A stretch of DNA of 64,000 nucleotides from assembly GCF_030291135.1 (NCBI RefSeq), contig NZ_CP127409.1, positions 992,001 through 1,056,000 of the forward strand. Direction: 5' to 3'. Of the stretch, positions 35,008-43,347 are shown one piece after another. The position numbers and the translations under genes were made by a program. Every line of letters starts with the position of its first letter. The stretch's first letter is position 1. Below the pieces are notes generated by a model. It ran no database searches and was not told the DNA's origin. It was given only the letters and a program-made list of their open reading frames with translations. The DNA comes from Rhodanobacter thiooxydans. Lineage in GTDB: Bacteria; Pseudomonadota; Gammaproteobacteria; Xanthomonadales; Rhodanobacteraceae.

Positions 35008-35831
35008 GGCTTGGCGAACACCGCGAAGATGCCTGCGTACGGCTTGACCATGAAGGCCGGTGCGCCGGCGTAGCCTTCGCCGTCGACGTACAGCTGCGAG
35101 ATGCTGCCGTCCAGGTAGAGCGCGTCGCGGCAGCCCAGCTTGTCGCGGAACAGCCGTCCGAACGCGTGGAAGTTCACCGGCGTCTCGCTCACGGCAAATA
35201 CCACCTCGGTGGGAGTTTTCGCGCACACGCCGCTGCGCCATTTCATGCTGGCGGAGTCGTCGACGAACTGCTCGTTGAGCTTGCCGTCGATCAGCAGCAT
35301 CGGCCCGGACTGGGTGGCCCATTGCGCGCTCTTGCCGTCGGCCTTGAACGCGGCGCTGGTACGCACCGCGGCATGGCCGTCCGGATAGATGGCGAACACG
35401 CCGTTCGGCAGTAGCGAGAAATTGCCCGAAGCGGGGTTGCCGTGCGCCAGGTTCAGCGGCACCACGGTCCTGCCGTTCTCCACGTGCAGGCCGAGCGGCG
35501 CGAACTTGTGGTCGTAGATGCCCGCATTCGCCGCGAACAGCAGTCGCCGGCCACGCGCCTCGCCCCACTGGCGCAGCCCCTCGATGCTGCCGAACGGCTG
35601 ACCGCTGGCCGGTTCGCGCCAGTGCAGGCTCAGCGCCTCGCGTTTCAGGTTCACGTGCACGACGCGGTAGTTCTGGCCCTCGAACGCCAGCTCGCGGCTG
35701 TCCAGCGCCCGTGCGCCCGGAGTGCAGCCGGGCACGCCGGCGAACAGCAGCAAGAGCAACAACACCGGCGGCAACACGCGCTGCAGTGGCGGGAGTGGAA
35801 AGCGGCGGGACAGCAAAGTGGATGGACGCAT
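35004..35831 (-). CDS. Phosphodiester glycosidase family (DUF2233/NAGPA-like) lipoprotein (275 aa)
   Basis: Lipoprotein-type N-terminus with a hydrophobic stretch ending VPGC (C36). The domain shows FAANAGIYDHKFAPLGLHVENG, SGPMLLIDGKLNEQF, and DALYLDGSISQLY, the pattern of the phosphodiester-glycosidase family related to the mammalian enzyme that uncovers mannose-6-phosphate. It probably acts on a periplasmic or surface glycan phosphodiester. It overlaps the acylase gene by 4 bases. The frame stays open upstream into the divergent NUDIX gene, but ATG 35831 starts the signal peptide. Confidence 0.87.
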   Translation of the reverse strand: MRPSTLLSRRFPLPPLQRVLPPVLLLLLLFAGVPGCTPGARALDSRELAFEGQNYRVVHVNLKREALSLHWREPASGQPFGSIEGLRQWGEARGRRLLFAANAGIYDHKFAPLGLHVENGRTVVPLNLAHGNPASGNFSLLPNGVFAIYPDGHAAVRTSAAFKADGKSAQWATQSGPMLLIDGKLNEQFVDDSASMKWRSGVCAKTPTEVVFAVSETPVNFHAFGRLFRDKLGCRDALYLDGSISQLYVDGEGYAGAPAFMVKPYAGIFAVFAKP

Positions 35832-35927
35832 CCGTCGATGGTCGCTGCCCAGCCGTGCGGGTGCAAGCCCGCCCCTGCGTCGGGCGACGGCTGCCGTTAA
35901 ACTCGGTTCTTTTCGCGGTGCCCGGCC

Positions 35928-36416
35928 ATGCCCTATACCCCGATAGTGGCGACTCTCGGTTATGTATTGTCGCCCGACCGCAGCGAAGTGCTGATGATCC
36001 ACCGCAACGCCCGCCCGGACGACCTGCACCTGGGCAAGTACAACGGCCTCGGCGGCAAGATGGAGCCGGGCGAGGACATCGCCGCCTGCATGCGCCGCGA
36101 GATCCGCGAGGAGGCCGGCATCGAATGCGCGTCGATGCAGTTGCGCGGCACGCTGAACTGGCCCGGCTTCGGCAAGCATGGCGAGGACTGGCTGGGCTTC
36201 ATCTTCCTGATTGACAGCTTCAGTGGCGAGGCGCACCAGGGCAACCACGAGGGCACGCTGGAATGGGTGCCACGGGCGCGCCTGATGGAACTGCCGATGT
36301 GGGAAGGCGACCGCCACTTCCTGCCGCTGGTGTTCGACGCCGATCCACGCCCGTTCCACGGCGTGATGCCGTACCGGGACGGCCGCATGCAGTCGTGGTC
36401 GTACAGCCGGCTGTGA
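35928..36416 (+). CDS. NUDIX hydrolase, MutT/8-oxo-dGTPase-like (162 aa)
   Basis: The NUDIX box G-K-M-E-P-G-E-D...REIREEAGI is complete (about 43-65), preceded by LHLGKYNGLGG. The C-terminal MWEGDRHFLPLVFD and Phe/Trp-rich end are as in MTH1-like 8-oxo-dGTP diphosphatases. It likely cleans oxidised nucleotides. It stands alone, divergent from the DUF2233-acylase pair. The ribosome-binding site is weak. Confidence 0.9.
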   Translation: MPYTPIVATLGYVLSPDRSEVLMIHRNARPDDLHLGKYNGLGGKMEPGEDIAACMRREIREEAGIECASMQLRGTLNWPGFGKHGEDWLGFIFLIDSFSGEAHQGNHEGTLEWVPRARLMELPMWEGDRHFLPLVFDADPRPFHGVMPYRDGRMQSWSYSRL

Positions 36417-36443
36417 GCGCTGGCGACGCGGAACCGACGCAGG

Positions 36444-37220
36444 TCAGGCCACGTCGGTCGTCCATTCGTGGCTGCCGAACTTGCTTTGCGCAAGCGCTTC
36501 GGCCTGGGCCAGTTCGTCGGCACGCAGGTGGTCGTCGCTGAGCCCGTGCAGGCGGCGGAAGGTGGCGACCATGCGCTCGATCACCGCCTCGCGCGGCAGG
36601 CCGGTCTGGCTGCGCAGCGGGTCGACCCGCTTGGCCGCGCTGGCGGTGCCCTTGTCGGACAGTTTCTCGCGGCCGATACGCAGCACGTCGAGCATCTTCG
36701 CCGCGTCGATGTCGTAGGCCATGGTGACGTGGTGCAGCACCGCGCCGCCGCGGTGTACCTGGGCGGCGCCGGCGATCTTGCCGCCTTCGGAGGTGATGTC
36801 GTTGAGCGGCTGGTACCACGCCTTGATGCCCAGTTCGGCCAGCGCCTGCAGCACCCACGCGTCGAAGAAGGCATAGGCTTCCTGGAACGACAGCCCCTTG
36901 ACCAGCGACTGCGGCGCGTAGATCGAATAGGTGATGGTATTGCCCGGCTCGATGAACATCGCACCGCCGCCGGAGACCCGGCGCACCACCTCGATGCCGT
37001 GGCGCTTCGCCGCCGCGCCGTCCACTTCGTTGCGCAGCGACTGGAAGCGGCCGATCACCACCGCCGGCGAGGCCCATTCCCAGATGCGCAGGGTGGGCGC
37101 GCGGCGGCCGGCGCCGACTTCGTGGGTCAGCACGTCGTCCAGCGCCATGTGCAGGGTGGGTGATTGCGGTGCGGTGTGGATCAGCTGCCAGTCGTGGTCG
37201 CGCCAGTCGGTGCGCATCAT
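36444..37220 (-). CDS. lplA: Lipoate-protein ligase A, catalytic domain only (258 aa)
   Basis: Attaches lipoate to E2/H proteins through lipoyl-AMP. The BPL/LplA catalytic fold is visible: RRVSGGGAMFIEPGNTITYS (lipoate loop), then GGKIAGAAQVHRGG with the catalytic Lys, and VLHHVTMAYDID. The C-terminal accessory domain of single-chain LplA is absent; it appears to be supplied by the short upstream gene, with which it shares ATGA (37217-37220). The protein ends with a Glu/Ala-rich helix. Confidence 0.9.
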   Translation of the reverse strand: MMRTDWRDHDWQLIHTAPQSPTLHMALDDVLTHEVGAGRRAPTLRIWEWASPAVVIGRFQSLRNEVDGAAAKRHGIEVVRRVSGGGAMFIEPGNTITYSIYAPQSLVKGLSFQEAYAFFDAWVLQALAELGIKAWYQPLNDITSEGGKIAGAAQVHRGGAVLHHVTMAYDIDAAKMLDVLRIGREKLSDKGTASAAKRVDPLRSQTGLPREAVIERMVATFRRLHGLSDDHLRADELAQAEALAQSKFGSHEWTTDVA

Positions 37221-37507
37221 GCGGCGGGTTCCTTGTGCAGGGCGCGGCGCACGGCCACCGCGATGGCTTCCGGGGAAATGCCGTACATCATGACATCGGC
37301 GACGAGCGCCTCGCGCACGGCGGCGGCCAGCGTAGCTTCGTCGGCATGCTCGGGCTGACCTGTCAGCGCGCCGTTGATCGCGCCCAGCGCGGCGTCCGGT
37401 TCGAGGAAGAAATCGCCGCTGAGCTGCACGTCGGCAAGGCGGCCGTCGCGCAACTCAAGGTCGATCACCACCAGCTTGCCGCCGGGCATCTTGTATTCGC
37501 CGTGCAT
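37217..37507 (-). CDS. Lipoate-ligase accessory domain protein (96 aa)
   Basis: Starts MHGEYKMPGGKLVVIDLELRDG and continues DVQLSGDFFLEPDAAL and INGALTG, the pattern of the LplA C-terminal accessory domain (as in the separate LplB/CTD proteins of Thermoplasma). Translation is coupled to the catalytic subunit by a 4-base overlap. Both chains are needed for lipoyl-AMP formation in split ligases; that they pair here is inferred from order and overlap. Confidence 0.83.
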   Translation of the reverse strand: MHGEYKMPGGKLVVIDLELRDGRLADVQLSGDFFLEPDAALGAINGALTGQPEHADEATLAAAVREALVADVMMYGISPEAIAVAVRRALHKEPAA

Positions 37508-37551
37508 CGAGAGCGTCCCTTGCGTGATCCGGCGATTATAGCTTTGCCCGC

Positions 37552-37865
37552 TCAGTGGCCGCGGTCGTGGAAATGGCCGGTGCCGGCGCCGATCGAGATG
37601 CTGACGCCGCCGCGGGGATGGTCGCAGCTGCCGAAGGCCTGGCTGAGATTCACCGTGCCGGTCTGGTAATTGCCGCTGACGTGGTTGCCGCCGACCACGC
37701 CCATGCCGACGCTGCCGTGCATTTGCGGCTGGTTGTAGGTGGCGTCGTCGCAGTCGGTGCCCGTCGCGGTGTCGACGGTGTTGTTGTCCATGCGCCCGCT
37801 GGTGTCGCCGTAGTAGACGCCCGGCGGGTCGCGCGGCGGTGTGGTGGCGGCGCTGTGGTGTGACC
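37552..37865 (-). pseudogene. Truncated copy of the secreted protein gene at 38737-39168
   Basis: The last about 100 codons match the C-terminal part of the intact paralogue nearly base for base (SVGMGVVGGNHVSGNYQTG, ISIGAGTGHFHDRGH). The match continues upstream through YYGDTSGRM and fades near 37865, at the hepT stop. Signal peptide and N-terminal 35 residues are missing. An internal ATG (37791) could give a 79-residue cytosolic product, but a dead fragment is more likely. Confidence 0.75.
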
Positions 37866-37876
37866 CCGCGCTGCCA

Positions 37877-38218
37877 TCAGCGATCCGCGAGTAGCTCGTC
37901 TATCTGCCGGCGCAACGGCTCCAATCGTGACTGCACCACATCCCAGACCAGGGCATCGTCGACCTCCGCGTAGCCATGGATCAGGATGTTGCGGAACGCG
38001 ATGATCTGGCGGTGGTGTTCGATCTGCGCCAGCAGCGCCATATCGTGGCGGGCGAGCTGGGCCAGCGCCTCGCCGATGATTTCGAACTGGCGTTCCACGG
38101 CGGCGCGCAGCATGGCATTGCGCTGGTATCCCGCCCAGTCGTATCCGTCCACGAACCCGGCAAGCGCAGTGGCTGCGCTCTGCACGTCGTACAGATATTT
38201 GGCGGTTTCAAGCCGTAT
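37877..38218 (-). CDS. hepT: HepT-like HEPN ribonuclease toxin (about 113 aa, apparent AUA start)
   Basis: HEPN/DUF86 toxin with the RNase motif RNILIHGY (Rx4HxY) near residue 85. The Tyr is the target of MntA AMPylation in studied pairs. The family N-terminus (L-E-T-A-K-Y-L-Y-D-V) is in frame from 38215, but the only codon in the start position is ATA (38216-38218), with AGGAG 4 bases before it. The first standard start, a GTG at 38185, would remove this conserved part and leave 102 residues. It overlaps the mntA end by 11 bases. Confidence 0.8.
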   Translation of the reverse strand: MRLETAKYLYDVQSAATALAGFVDGYDWAGYQRNAMLRAAVERQFEIIGEALAQLARHDMALLAQIEHHRQIIAFRNILIHGYAEVDDALVWDVVQSRLEPLRRQIDELLADR

Positions 38219-38531
38219 ACAACTCCTGGCGCTGAGCTTGTACCGACTGGCGGAAGTACGGGTTGCGGATGGCGCGCTCCACGATCAGCTCGACCGGCGC
38301 GCCCAGCAATGCCTGCAAATCCTCATGCAGACCGAAGAAAGCCGTGGCGTAACCACCCGGCGGCAAGGTATCGAACTCCACCAGGAAGTCGTAATCGCTG
38401 CCGGCCTTGGCCTCGCCCCGTGCCGCCGAGCCGAACACTGCCAGTCGGCGCACGCGGTGGCGGCGGCACAGCGTGGCCAGGCCCTCCCGGTGGGCCTGCA
38501 GATGTTGCAGCGATGGCGCATCGATGTTCAT
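38208..38531 (-). CDS. mntA: MntA-like nucleotidyltransferase antitoxin (107 aa)
   Basis: Minimal nucleotidyltransferase with the GSAARGEAKAGSDYD motif (GSx(10)DxD) that binds Mg-ATP. In MntA/HepT systems the antitoxin transfers AMP units to a HepT tyrosine and blocks its RNase. Antitoxin precedes toxin on the same strand and overlaps it. ATG 38531 begins the domain; the longer upstream frame has no support. The module is sandwiched between duplicated gene segments; see findings. Confidence 0.88.
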   Translation of the reverse strand: MNIDAPSLQHLQAHREGLATLCRRHRVRRLAVFGSAARGEAKAGSDYDFLVEFDTLPPGGYATAFFGLHEDLQALLGAPVELIVERAIRNPYFRQSVQAQRQELYTA

Positions 38532-38670
38532 GGCGGCAGCATAACGCGCGGCGGTGCGGGCGTGGCGATCAATCCACCCACACTGATCCGCGATGAGCCC
38601 ATTTACACAGGGTGCAGCATGAAGCCTTGCGGCTGGCTCGGGGAAAACCCGCCGCCCCGAACCGGTCACG

Positions 38671-38702
38671 CTGAGCGTAGTTCGCGCCAGCGAACGAAGT
38701 CG
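38671..38702. repeat. REP-like palindromic element
   Basis: CTGAGCGTAGTTCGC-GCCA-GCGAACGAAGTCGA contains the inverted pair GTTCGC (38680-38685)/GCGAAC (38690-38695) and flanking GTAG/GAAG-type arms. It looks like intergenic REP/BIME-type repeats of Xanthomonadales. It lies between mntA and the downstream secreted-protein gene. Confidence 0.4.
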
Positions 38703-38736
38703 ACGCGCCTCCTGGACACCCCCACTATCGTCGTAT

Positions 38737-39168
38737 TCAGTGGCCGCGGTCGTGGAAGTGGCCGGTGCCGGCGCCGATCGAGATGCTGACGCCGCCGCGG
38801 GGATGGTCGCAGCTGCCGAAGGCCTGGCTGAGATTCACTGTGCCGGTCTGGTAATTGCCGCTGACGTGGTTGCCGCCGACCACGCCCATGCCGACGCTGC
38901 CGTGCATCTGCGGCCGGTTGTAGCTGTAATCATCGCAGTCGGTGCCCGTCGCGGTGTTGACGGTGTTGTTGTTGCCCATGCGCCCGCTGGTATCGCCGTA
39001 GTACGTGCCGGGTGCGTCGTGGCGCGGTGGAGCCGCGGTGGTGCTGCTGGCGGCCGGCAGGCTGCCGGGCGGCAGTTTCAGGTTCAGCGGCTTGTTGGCG
39101 CTCTGCGCCCATGCCGGCGCGGCGAGCAGCGTGACCAGCAGGGCGGGAAGAAAACGTGGGATGTTCAT
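38737..39168 (-). CDS. Secreted protein of unknown function, intact copy (143 aa)
   Basis: Not recognised as a named family. A signal peptide (1-21, APAWAQ) is followed by a Pro/Ala linker, YYGDTSGRMGNNNTVN, then a Gly/Val-rich part (SVGMGVVGGNHVSGNYQTG) and a C-terminal His-rich GTGHFHDRGH that may bind metal. Two Cys (about 80 and 120) may pair. Its 3' 250 bases are repeated at 37552, with hepT/mntA between the copies. Confidence 0.72.
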   Translation of the reverse strand: MNIPRFLPALLVTLLAAPAWAQSANKPLNLKLPPGSLPAASSTTAAPPRHDAPGTYYGDTSGRMGNNNTVNTATGTDCDDYSYNRPQMHGSVGMGVVGGNHVSGNYQTGTVNLSQAFGSCDHPRGGVSISIGAGTGHFHDRGH

Positions 39169-39267
39169 GCGTGCTCCGAGGCTGTCACGTATCCAACGCG
39201 CAAGGCCGCGCTGGCGTGTACATCCCTGTTGGAAAGGTCGCGCGCCGACAAGTTCCTGCCTCTCGCC

Positions 39268-39292
39268 GCAGGGCGGGCAATGCCCGCCCTGC
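39268..39292. repeat. GC-rich palindrome after parC
   Basis: GCAGGGCGGGCA (39268-39279), A, TGCCCGCCCTGC (39281-39292): a perfect 12-bp inverted repeat in the 156-bp gap downstream of parC. The same GGGCGGGCA/TGCCCGCCC core appears in the larger repeat at 41661-41729, and a decayed half-copy at about 32518-32542 shares its left flank. It could end parC transcription. Confidence 0.55.
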
Positions 39293-39324
39293 GAAGCCGT
39301 CCTGCGGATGGAATGCGGGTTGGC

Positions 39325-41562
39325 TCAACCGGTGGTTTCGATCCGTTCGACGTGGCGCAGGCCGCGCGGCAGCAGGCCGCCGCGGGTGGCGCGGTTGCCG
39401 CCGTACTCGACCAGGTCGGCCCACTTCAGGGTGAGCTTGCGCGCGCCGGCGTACATTGTCACTTCGCCCTTGCCCTCGCTGACCACGGCCACGCCGGCCA
39501 CGCGCTCGCCCTCGGCCAGCTGCTTCTTCGGGATCTCGATCAGCTTGTTGCCCTTGCCCTTGTCCAGTTCCGGCAGCTCGGCCACCGAGAACATCAGCAG
39601 GTGGCCTTCGCTGCTGACCACCACGATGCGGTCGCGCGCCGGGTCGGTGCTGATTTGCGGCGCCAGCACCTTCGCGCCGTCGCTGAGCGAGATGATCTGC
39701 TTGCCGGCCTTGTTGCGGCCGGTGAGCGCCTCGAAGCGGGTGACGAAGCCGTAGCCGAAATCGGTGGCGAGGATCAGCCGGGTGTCGTTGTCGCCGGCGA
39801 TCACCGCGTCGAAGCTGGCGCCCGCGGCCGGGCTGAAGCGGCCGGTCAGCGGCTCGCCGTTGCCGCGTGCCGAGGGCAGGGTGTGCGCGGGCGTGGAATA
39901 GGCACGGCCGGTGGAATCGATGAACGCCACTTGCTGCGTGGTGCGCGCCTTCACCGCGGCGAGCAGGCCGTCGCCCTCGCGGTAGTTGAGCGCATCGGCG
40001 TCGACGTCGTGGCCCTTCGCTGCGCGCGCCCAGCCCTTCTGCGAGAGCACCACGGTGACCGGCTCGCTGGCCACCAGCGCACTCTCGTCCAGCGCATGCG
40101 CCACCTCGCGCTCGACCAGCGGCGAGCGGCGGTCGTCGCCGAATTTCGCCGCATCCGCGCGCAGCTCGTCCTTGATCAGGCCCTTCAGCTTGGCCGGCGA
40201 TTTCAGCAACACGTTGATGCGCGCGCGCTCCTCTTCGAGCTGGTCGCGCTCGGCGTTGATCTTCATTTCCTCGAGGCGTGCCAGCTGGCGCAGCCGGGTT
40301 TCGAGGATGTAGTCGGTCTGCTCCTCGCTGAGCCGGAAGCGCGCCATCAGCACCGGCTTGGGCTCGTCCTCGCTGCGCACGATGCGGATGACTTCATCGA
40401 GGTTGAGGTAGGCGATGCGCAGGCCTTCCAGCAGATGCAGGCGGCGCTCGACCTTGGCCAGGCGGTGGTTGAGCCGGCGGATGACCGTGCTGGTGCGGAA
40501 AGTCAGCCACTCAGTGAGGATCTTCTTCAGGTCCTTCACCTGCGGCCGGCCGTCCAGGCCGATCATGTTGAGGTTGACGCGGAAGCTCTTTTCCAGATCC
40601 GTGGTGGCGAACAGGTGCTGCATGGTCTCGTCTGCGTCGACGCGGTTCGAGCGCGGCACGATCACCAGCCGGGTCGGGTTCTCATGGTCGGACTCGTCGC
40701 GCAGGTCCTCGATCATCGGCAGCTTCTTCGCGCGCATCTGCGCGGCGATCTGCTCGAGGATCTTCGACGGGCTGACCTGGTGCGGCAGCGCGGTGATCAC
40801 GATGTTGCCCTCCTCGCGCTGGTACACCGCGCGGGCGCGCACCGAGCCGCCGCCGCTCTGGTACATCGCCAGCAGGTCGGCGCGCGGGGTGATGATCTCC
40901 GCCTCGGTCGGGTAATCCGGCCCACGCACGTGCTCGCACAGGTCGGCGATGGTGGAATCCGGCTCGTCCAGCAGGCGGATGCAGGCGGTAACCAGCTCGC
41001 GCAGGTTGTGCGGCGGGATGTCGGTGGCCATGCCCACCGCAATGCCCATCGAGCCGTTCAGCAGCACGTGCGGCACGCGCGAAGGCAGCCAGCTCGGTTC
41101 CTCCAGCGTGCCGTCGAAGTTCGGCACCCAGTCCACCGTGCCCTGACCCAGCTCGCCCAGCAGCGCTTCGGCGATCGGGCTGAGCTTGCTCTCGGTGTAG
41201 CGCATCGCGGCGAAGCTCTTCGGGTCGTCCGGTGAACCGAAGTTGCCCTGGCCATCGACCAGCGGGTAGCGGTACGAGAATGGCTGCGCCATCAGCACCA
41301 TCGCCTCGTAGCACGACGAATCGCCGTGCGGATGGAACTTGCCGATCACGTCGCCGATGGTGCGCGCCGACTTTTTCGGCTTCGCCGTGGCGGCCAGGCC
41401 CAGCTCGCTCATCGCGTAGATGATGCGCCGCTGCACCGGCTTCAGGCCGTCGCCCACGAACGGCAGCGCGCGGTCCAGCACCACGTACATCGAGTAGTCG
41501 AGATAGGCCCGCTCGGCGTATTCCTTCAGCGGGATCTGTTCGTAATTGGCTTGCAGGTTCAT
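39325..41562 (-). CDS. parC: DNA topoisomerase IV subunit A (745 aa)
   Basis: Cleavage/religation subunit of topoisomerase IV, which decatenates sister chromosomes. Visible are [29 protein letters not shown] (quinolone-determining region, with Ser82 and Glu86 in wild-type state) and the catalytic [11 protein letters not shown] with Y122. The C-terminal domain has the degenerate blades expected of ParC and is short, giving 745 residues like E. coli ParC (752). No parE lies in the window. Confidence 0.96.
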   Translation of the reverse strand: MNLQANYEQIPLKEYAERAYLDYSMYVVLDRALPFVGDGLKPVQRRIIYAMSELGLAATAKPKKSARTIGDVIGKFHPHGDSSCYEAMVLMAQPFSYRYPLVDGQGNFGSPDDPKSFAAMRYTESKLSPIAEALLGELGQGTVDWVPNFDGTLEEPSWLPSRVPHVLLNGSMGIAVGMATDIPPHNLRELVTACIRLLDEPDSTIADLCEHVRGPDYPTEAEIITPRADLLAMYQSGGGSVRARAVYQREEGNIVITALPHQVSPSKILEQIAAQMRAKKLPMIEDLRDESDHENPTRLVIVPRSNRVDADETMQHLFATTDLEKSFRVNLNMIGLDGRPQVKDLKKILTEWLTFRTSTVIRRLNHRLAKVERRLHLLEGLRIAYLNLDEVIRIVRSEDEPKPVLMARFRLSEEQTDYILETRLRQLARLEEMKINAERDQLEEERARINVLLKSPAKLKGLIKDELRADAAKFGDDRRSPLVEREVAHALDESALVASEPVTVVLSQKGWARAAKGHDVDADALNYREGDGLLAAVKARTTQQVAFIDSTGRAYSTPAHTLPSARGNGEPLTGRFSPAAGASFDAVIAGDNDTRLILATDFGYGFVTRFEALTGRNKAGKQIISLSDGAKVLAPQISTDPARDRIVVVSSEGHLLMFSVAELPELDKGKGNKLIEIPKKQLAEGERVAGVAVVSEGKGEVTMYAGARKLTLKWADLVEYGGNRATRGGLLPRGLRHVERIETTG

Positions 41563-41660
41563 GCGGTTGGATCAGGGAAGTGGCGCGCGGCGCGCGGGAT
41601 AACCGGTCGATGGTGCCAGAAAGCGCCCGGCACTTGTAGGCGCGCAGGGTCGGCCGTTGC

Positions 41661-41729
41661 GTAGGGCGGGCACCGCCCGCCGCTCTTTGCCGCCACCGGT
41701 CAAAAGCCGGCGGGCGGTGCCTGCCCTAC
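41661..41729. repeat. Long inverted repeat between parC and the TraB/GumN gene
   Basis: A 21-base arm at 41661-41681 (GTAGGGCGGGCACCGCCCGCC) pairs with 41709-41729 at 20 of 21 positions around a 27-base spacer. Each arm is itself partly self-complementary (GGGCGG-GCAC-CGCCC). It is related to the palindrome at 39268. Probably a mobile REP-type element; it may terminate the TraB/GumN transcript, whose stop lies 20 bases away. Confidence 0.65.
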
Positions 41730-41748
41730 GGTGCGGGGCAGGCGGTGT

Positions 41749-42621
41749 CTACTTGCGCACCGCCTCGATGCCCAGCTGCCGCAGCTGCGCCTGCACGCTG
41801 TCCGGCCCGGCCAGGTGGGCGGCGCCGACCGCGATGAAGACGGTGCCGGGCTGCTGCAGCATGGTGGCGATCTTCGTGGCCCAGGCCTCGTTGCGCTGTA
41901 CCAGCAGCAGTTGGTACAGCTTCGGCTCGCGCCGGCGCATGTCGTCGTTGCCGATGCGGGCAATCGTATCCACGTCGCCGGCCTTCCAGGCGTCGATCAG
42001 CTCGGTGAGCTTGGCCGAGTCGTCGGCCGCCTCGCGCATGGTCGAGCGCAGGAAGTCCAGTTCCACCGAGCGCGGCATGTCGGCCAGCAGGCGGATCTGC
42101 TGCTCCGCGGTTTCCAGCCCCAGCACCGGCTTGCCGGCGGCGGTGGCCTGCGCCTTCAGCTGCTTGTCCACGCCGTGCTCCGGATCGAGCCCGGCTTTCA
42201 GCAGCGGCGACACGGTGAGTGTCAGCGCGGCCAGCCACGGACGCATCATGTCCAGCGCCTGCATGCCGCCGGGTACGCCGGCCTTGTTCGCGAGGATGCG
42301 CAGCCGCTGCGCATCCGCCTCGCCGAGCTGGGTCGACAGCGGGTGCGTCGGGTCCATGCCGTGGCGCAGCACCAGCGCAGCCATGTTCGCCGCATCGTCG
42401 TCGACCAGCTCGATATACAGCGTCTGGCTGTCCGAGAGCGCGCGGTCCAGCGCCGGGTAATGCCAGCTGGCGTCGCGCGGCAGCAGGTGCACGGTGCCGA
42501 ACAGGTAGATCGTGGTGTCGGCGTCCTTCACCACCCATAGGGCCGGTTTCGCCAGCGCCGAGGTACAGGCGAACAGCAGGGCGAGGCAGGCGAGCAGGCG
42601 CAGGGCAAGTGAGGGCTTCAT
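41749..42621 (-). CDS. TraB/GumN-family protein, exported (290 aa)
   Basis: A signal peptide (1-24, SALAKPA) is followed by LWVVKDADTTIYLFGTVHLLP, the family's GTxH motif. A second motif FIAVGAAHLAGPDSV near the C-terminus supplies another His. GumN/TraB/PrgY proteins are thought to be metal-dependent peptidase-like proteins; some degrade peptide pheromones. Function here is unknown. Length is usual for GumN-like proteins (about 290-350). Confidence 0.88.
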   Translation of the reverse strand: MKPSLALRLLACLALLFACTSALAKPALWVVKDADTTIYLFGTVHLLPRDASWHYPALDRALSDSQTLYIELVDDDAANMAALVLRHGMDPTHPLSTQLGEADAQRLRILANKAGVPGGMQALDMMRPWLAALTLTVSPLLKAGLDPEHGVDKQLKAQATAAGKPVLGLETAEQQIRLLADMPRSVELDFLRSTMREAADDSAKLTELIDAWKAGDVDTIARIGNDDMRRREPKLYQLLLVQRNEAWATKIATMLQQPGTVFIAVGAAHLAGPDSVQAQLRQLGIEAVRK

Positions 42622-43033
42622 GCAGGGAGTGTCGCGGCAAGCCGCGGCCGGTTCAATCCTGGTGAGGTGGCCATGGCGTGGGCCGTTGGCTTATGGAACC
42701 GCGAGGTGGGGATGGTGTGGGTGCCGGCCGACCTCGGGAACCTCATCGTCGGGGTTGCGCACCTCCCTGTCGATATCCGGAACCCCGACGTCGAGGTGGC
42801 GCACGTGCTCGTCGATGTCCGGAACCCCGGCGTCGAGGTTACGCACGTCCTCGTCGATGTCTGGAACCCCGGCGTCGAGGTGGCGCACGTCCCCGTCGAT
42901 ATCTGGAACCTCGGCATCGGGGTTCGGCAGGTCCCGGTCGGGCTTCGCCACCCCGACGCCGGGCTTCGCTACCGCCTTGCCCGGCGTGGCGCAGCGAGGT
43001 CGAGTGGGTGGATGCCCGCGGTTTCGGGGCCGG
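42622..43033. other. 412-bp region with no convincing gene; holds the 42-bp tandem repeat
   Basis: Open frames exist on both strands because the 42-bp repeat is a multiple of three, but none has a ribosome-binding site or a recognisable family. I cannot tell whether it is coding. Confidence 0.5.
42737..42946. repeat. Five tandem copies of a 42-bp unit
   Basis: Units begin GGAACC at 42737, 42779, 42821, 42863 and 42905. Units 2, 3 and 4 are nearly identical (GGAACCCCGRCGTCGAGGT...); the outer two are diverged, and a decayed partial unit may follow. The repeat keeps a 14-residue period: VRNLDAGVPDIDEH-like when read on the minus strand, VRNPGVEVTHVLVD-like on the plus strand. Confidence 0.85.
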
Positions 43034-43279
43034 TCAGTCGCCTGAACGCCAGTGGGGCGGCTCGCCCTTCAGCCAGCACACGGCCGTCAGGCCGAGGGTC
43101 AGCAACACCAGGCTGATCGCGAACATGACGGGGTCGGCCGCTGGCCGCAGGAAGCGAAAGACCAGCGCAACACCCCCCGCGTAGATGGCCAGGCAAACCC
43201 AGCCCTCCCACCGGACCGGCAGACCCCAGCCCCAACCGTAGCGCTTGGCGGGAAACCAATACTTGTTCTGGCTATCCAT
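43034..43279 (-). CDS. Small inner-membrane protein, unknown function (81 aa)
   Basis: Starts MDSQNKYWFPAKRYGWGWGLPVRWEGW, an aromatic amphipathic N-terminus, then two membrane helices (about 28-45 and 50-69) and a polar tail WLKGEPPHWRSGD. The WFPAKRYGWGWGLP pattern is common in small hypothetical proteins of Xanthomonadales and Burkholderiales. No function can be given. Confidence 0.72.
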   Translation of the reverse strand: MDSQNKYWFPAKRYGWGWGLPVRWEGWVCLAIYAGGVALVFRFLRPAADPVMFAISLVLLTLGLTAVCWLKGEPPHWRSGD

Positions 43280-43347
43280 GTCGGCTCCCTGGAAGAGTGC
43301 GTGGTGCTTGCATCTGTGGTCGATTCATTTCTTCCGCCCCATATCGC

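Noticed and set aside
38740..41235. 831-codon plus-strand frame opposite parC
   Set aside because: Composition is of antisense type (Ala, Val, His, Gln, Arg repeats). It crosses the secreted-protein gene, an intergenic palindrome and parC, which is certain on the minus strand.
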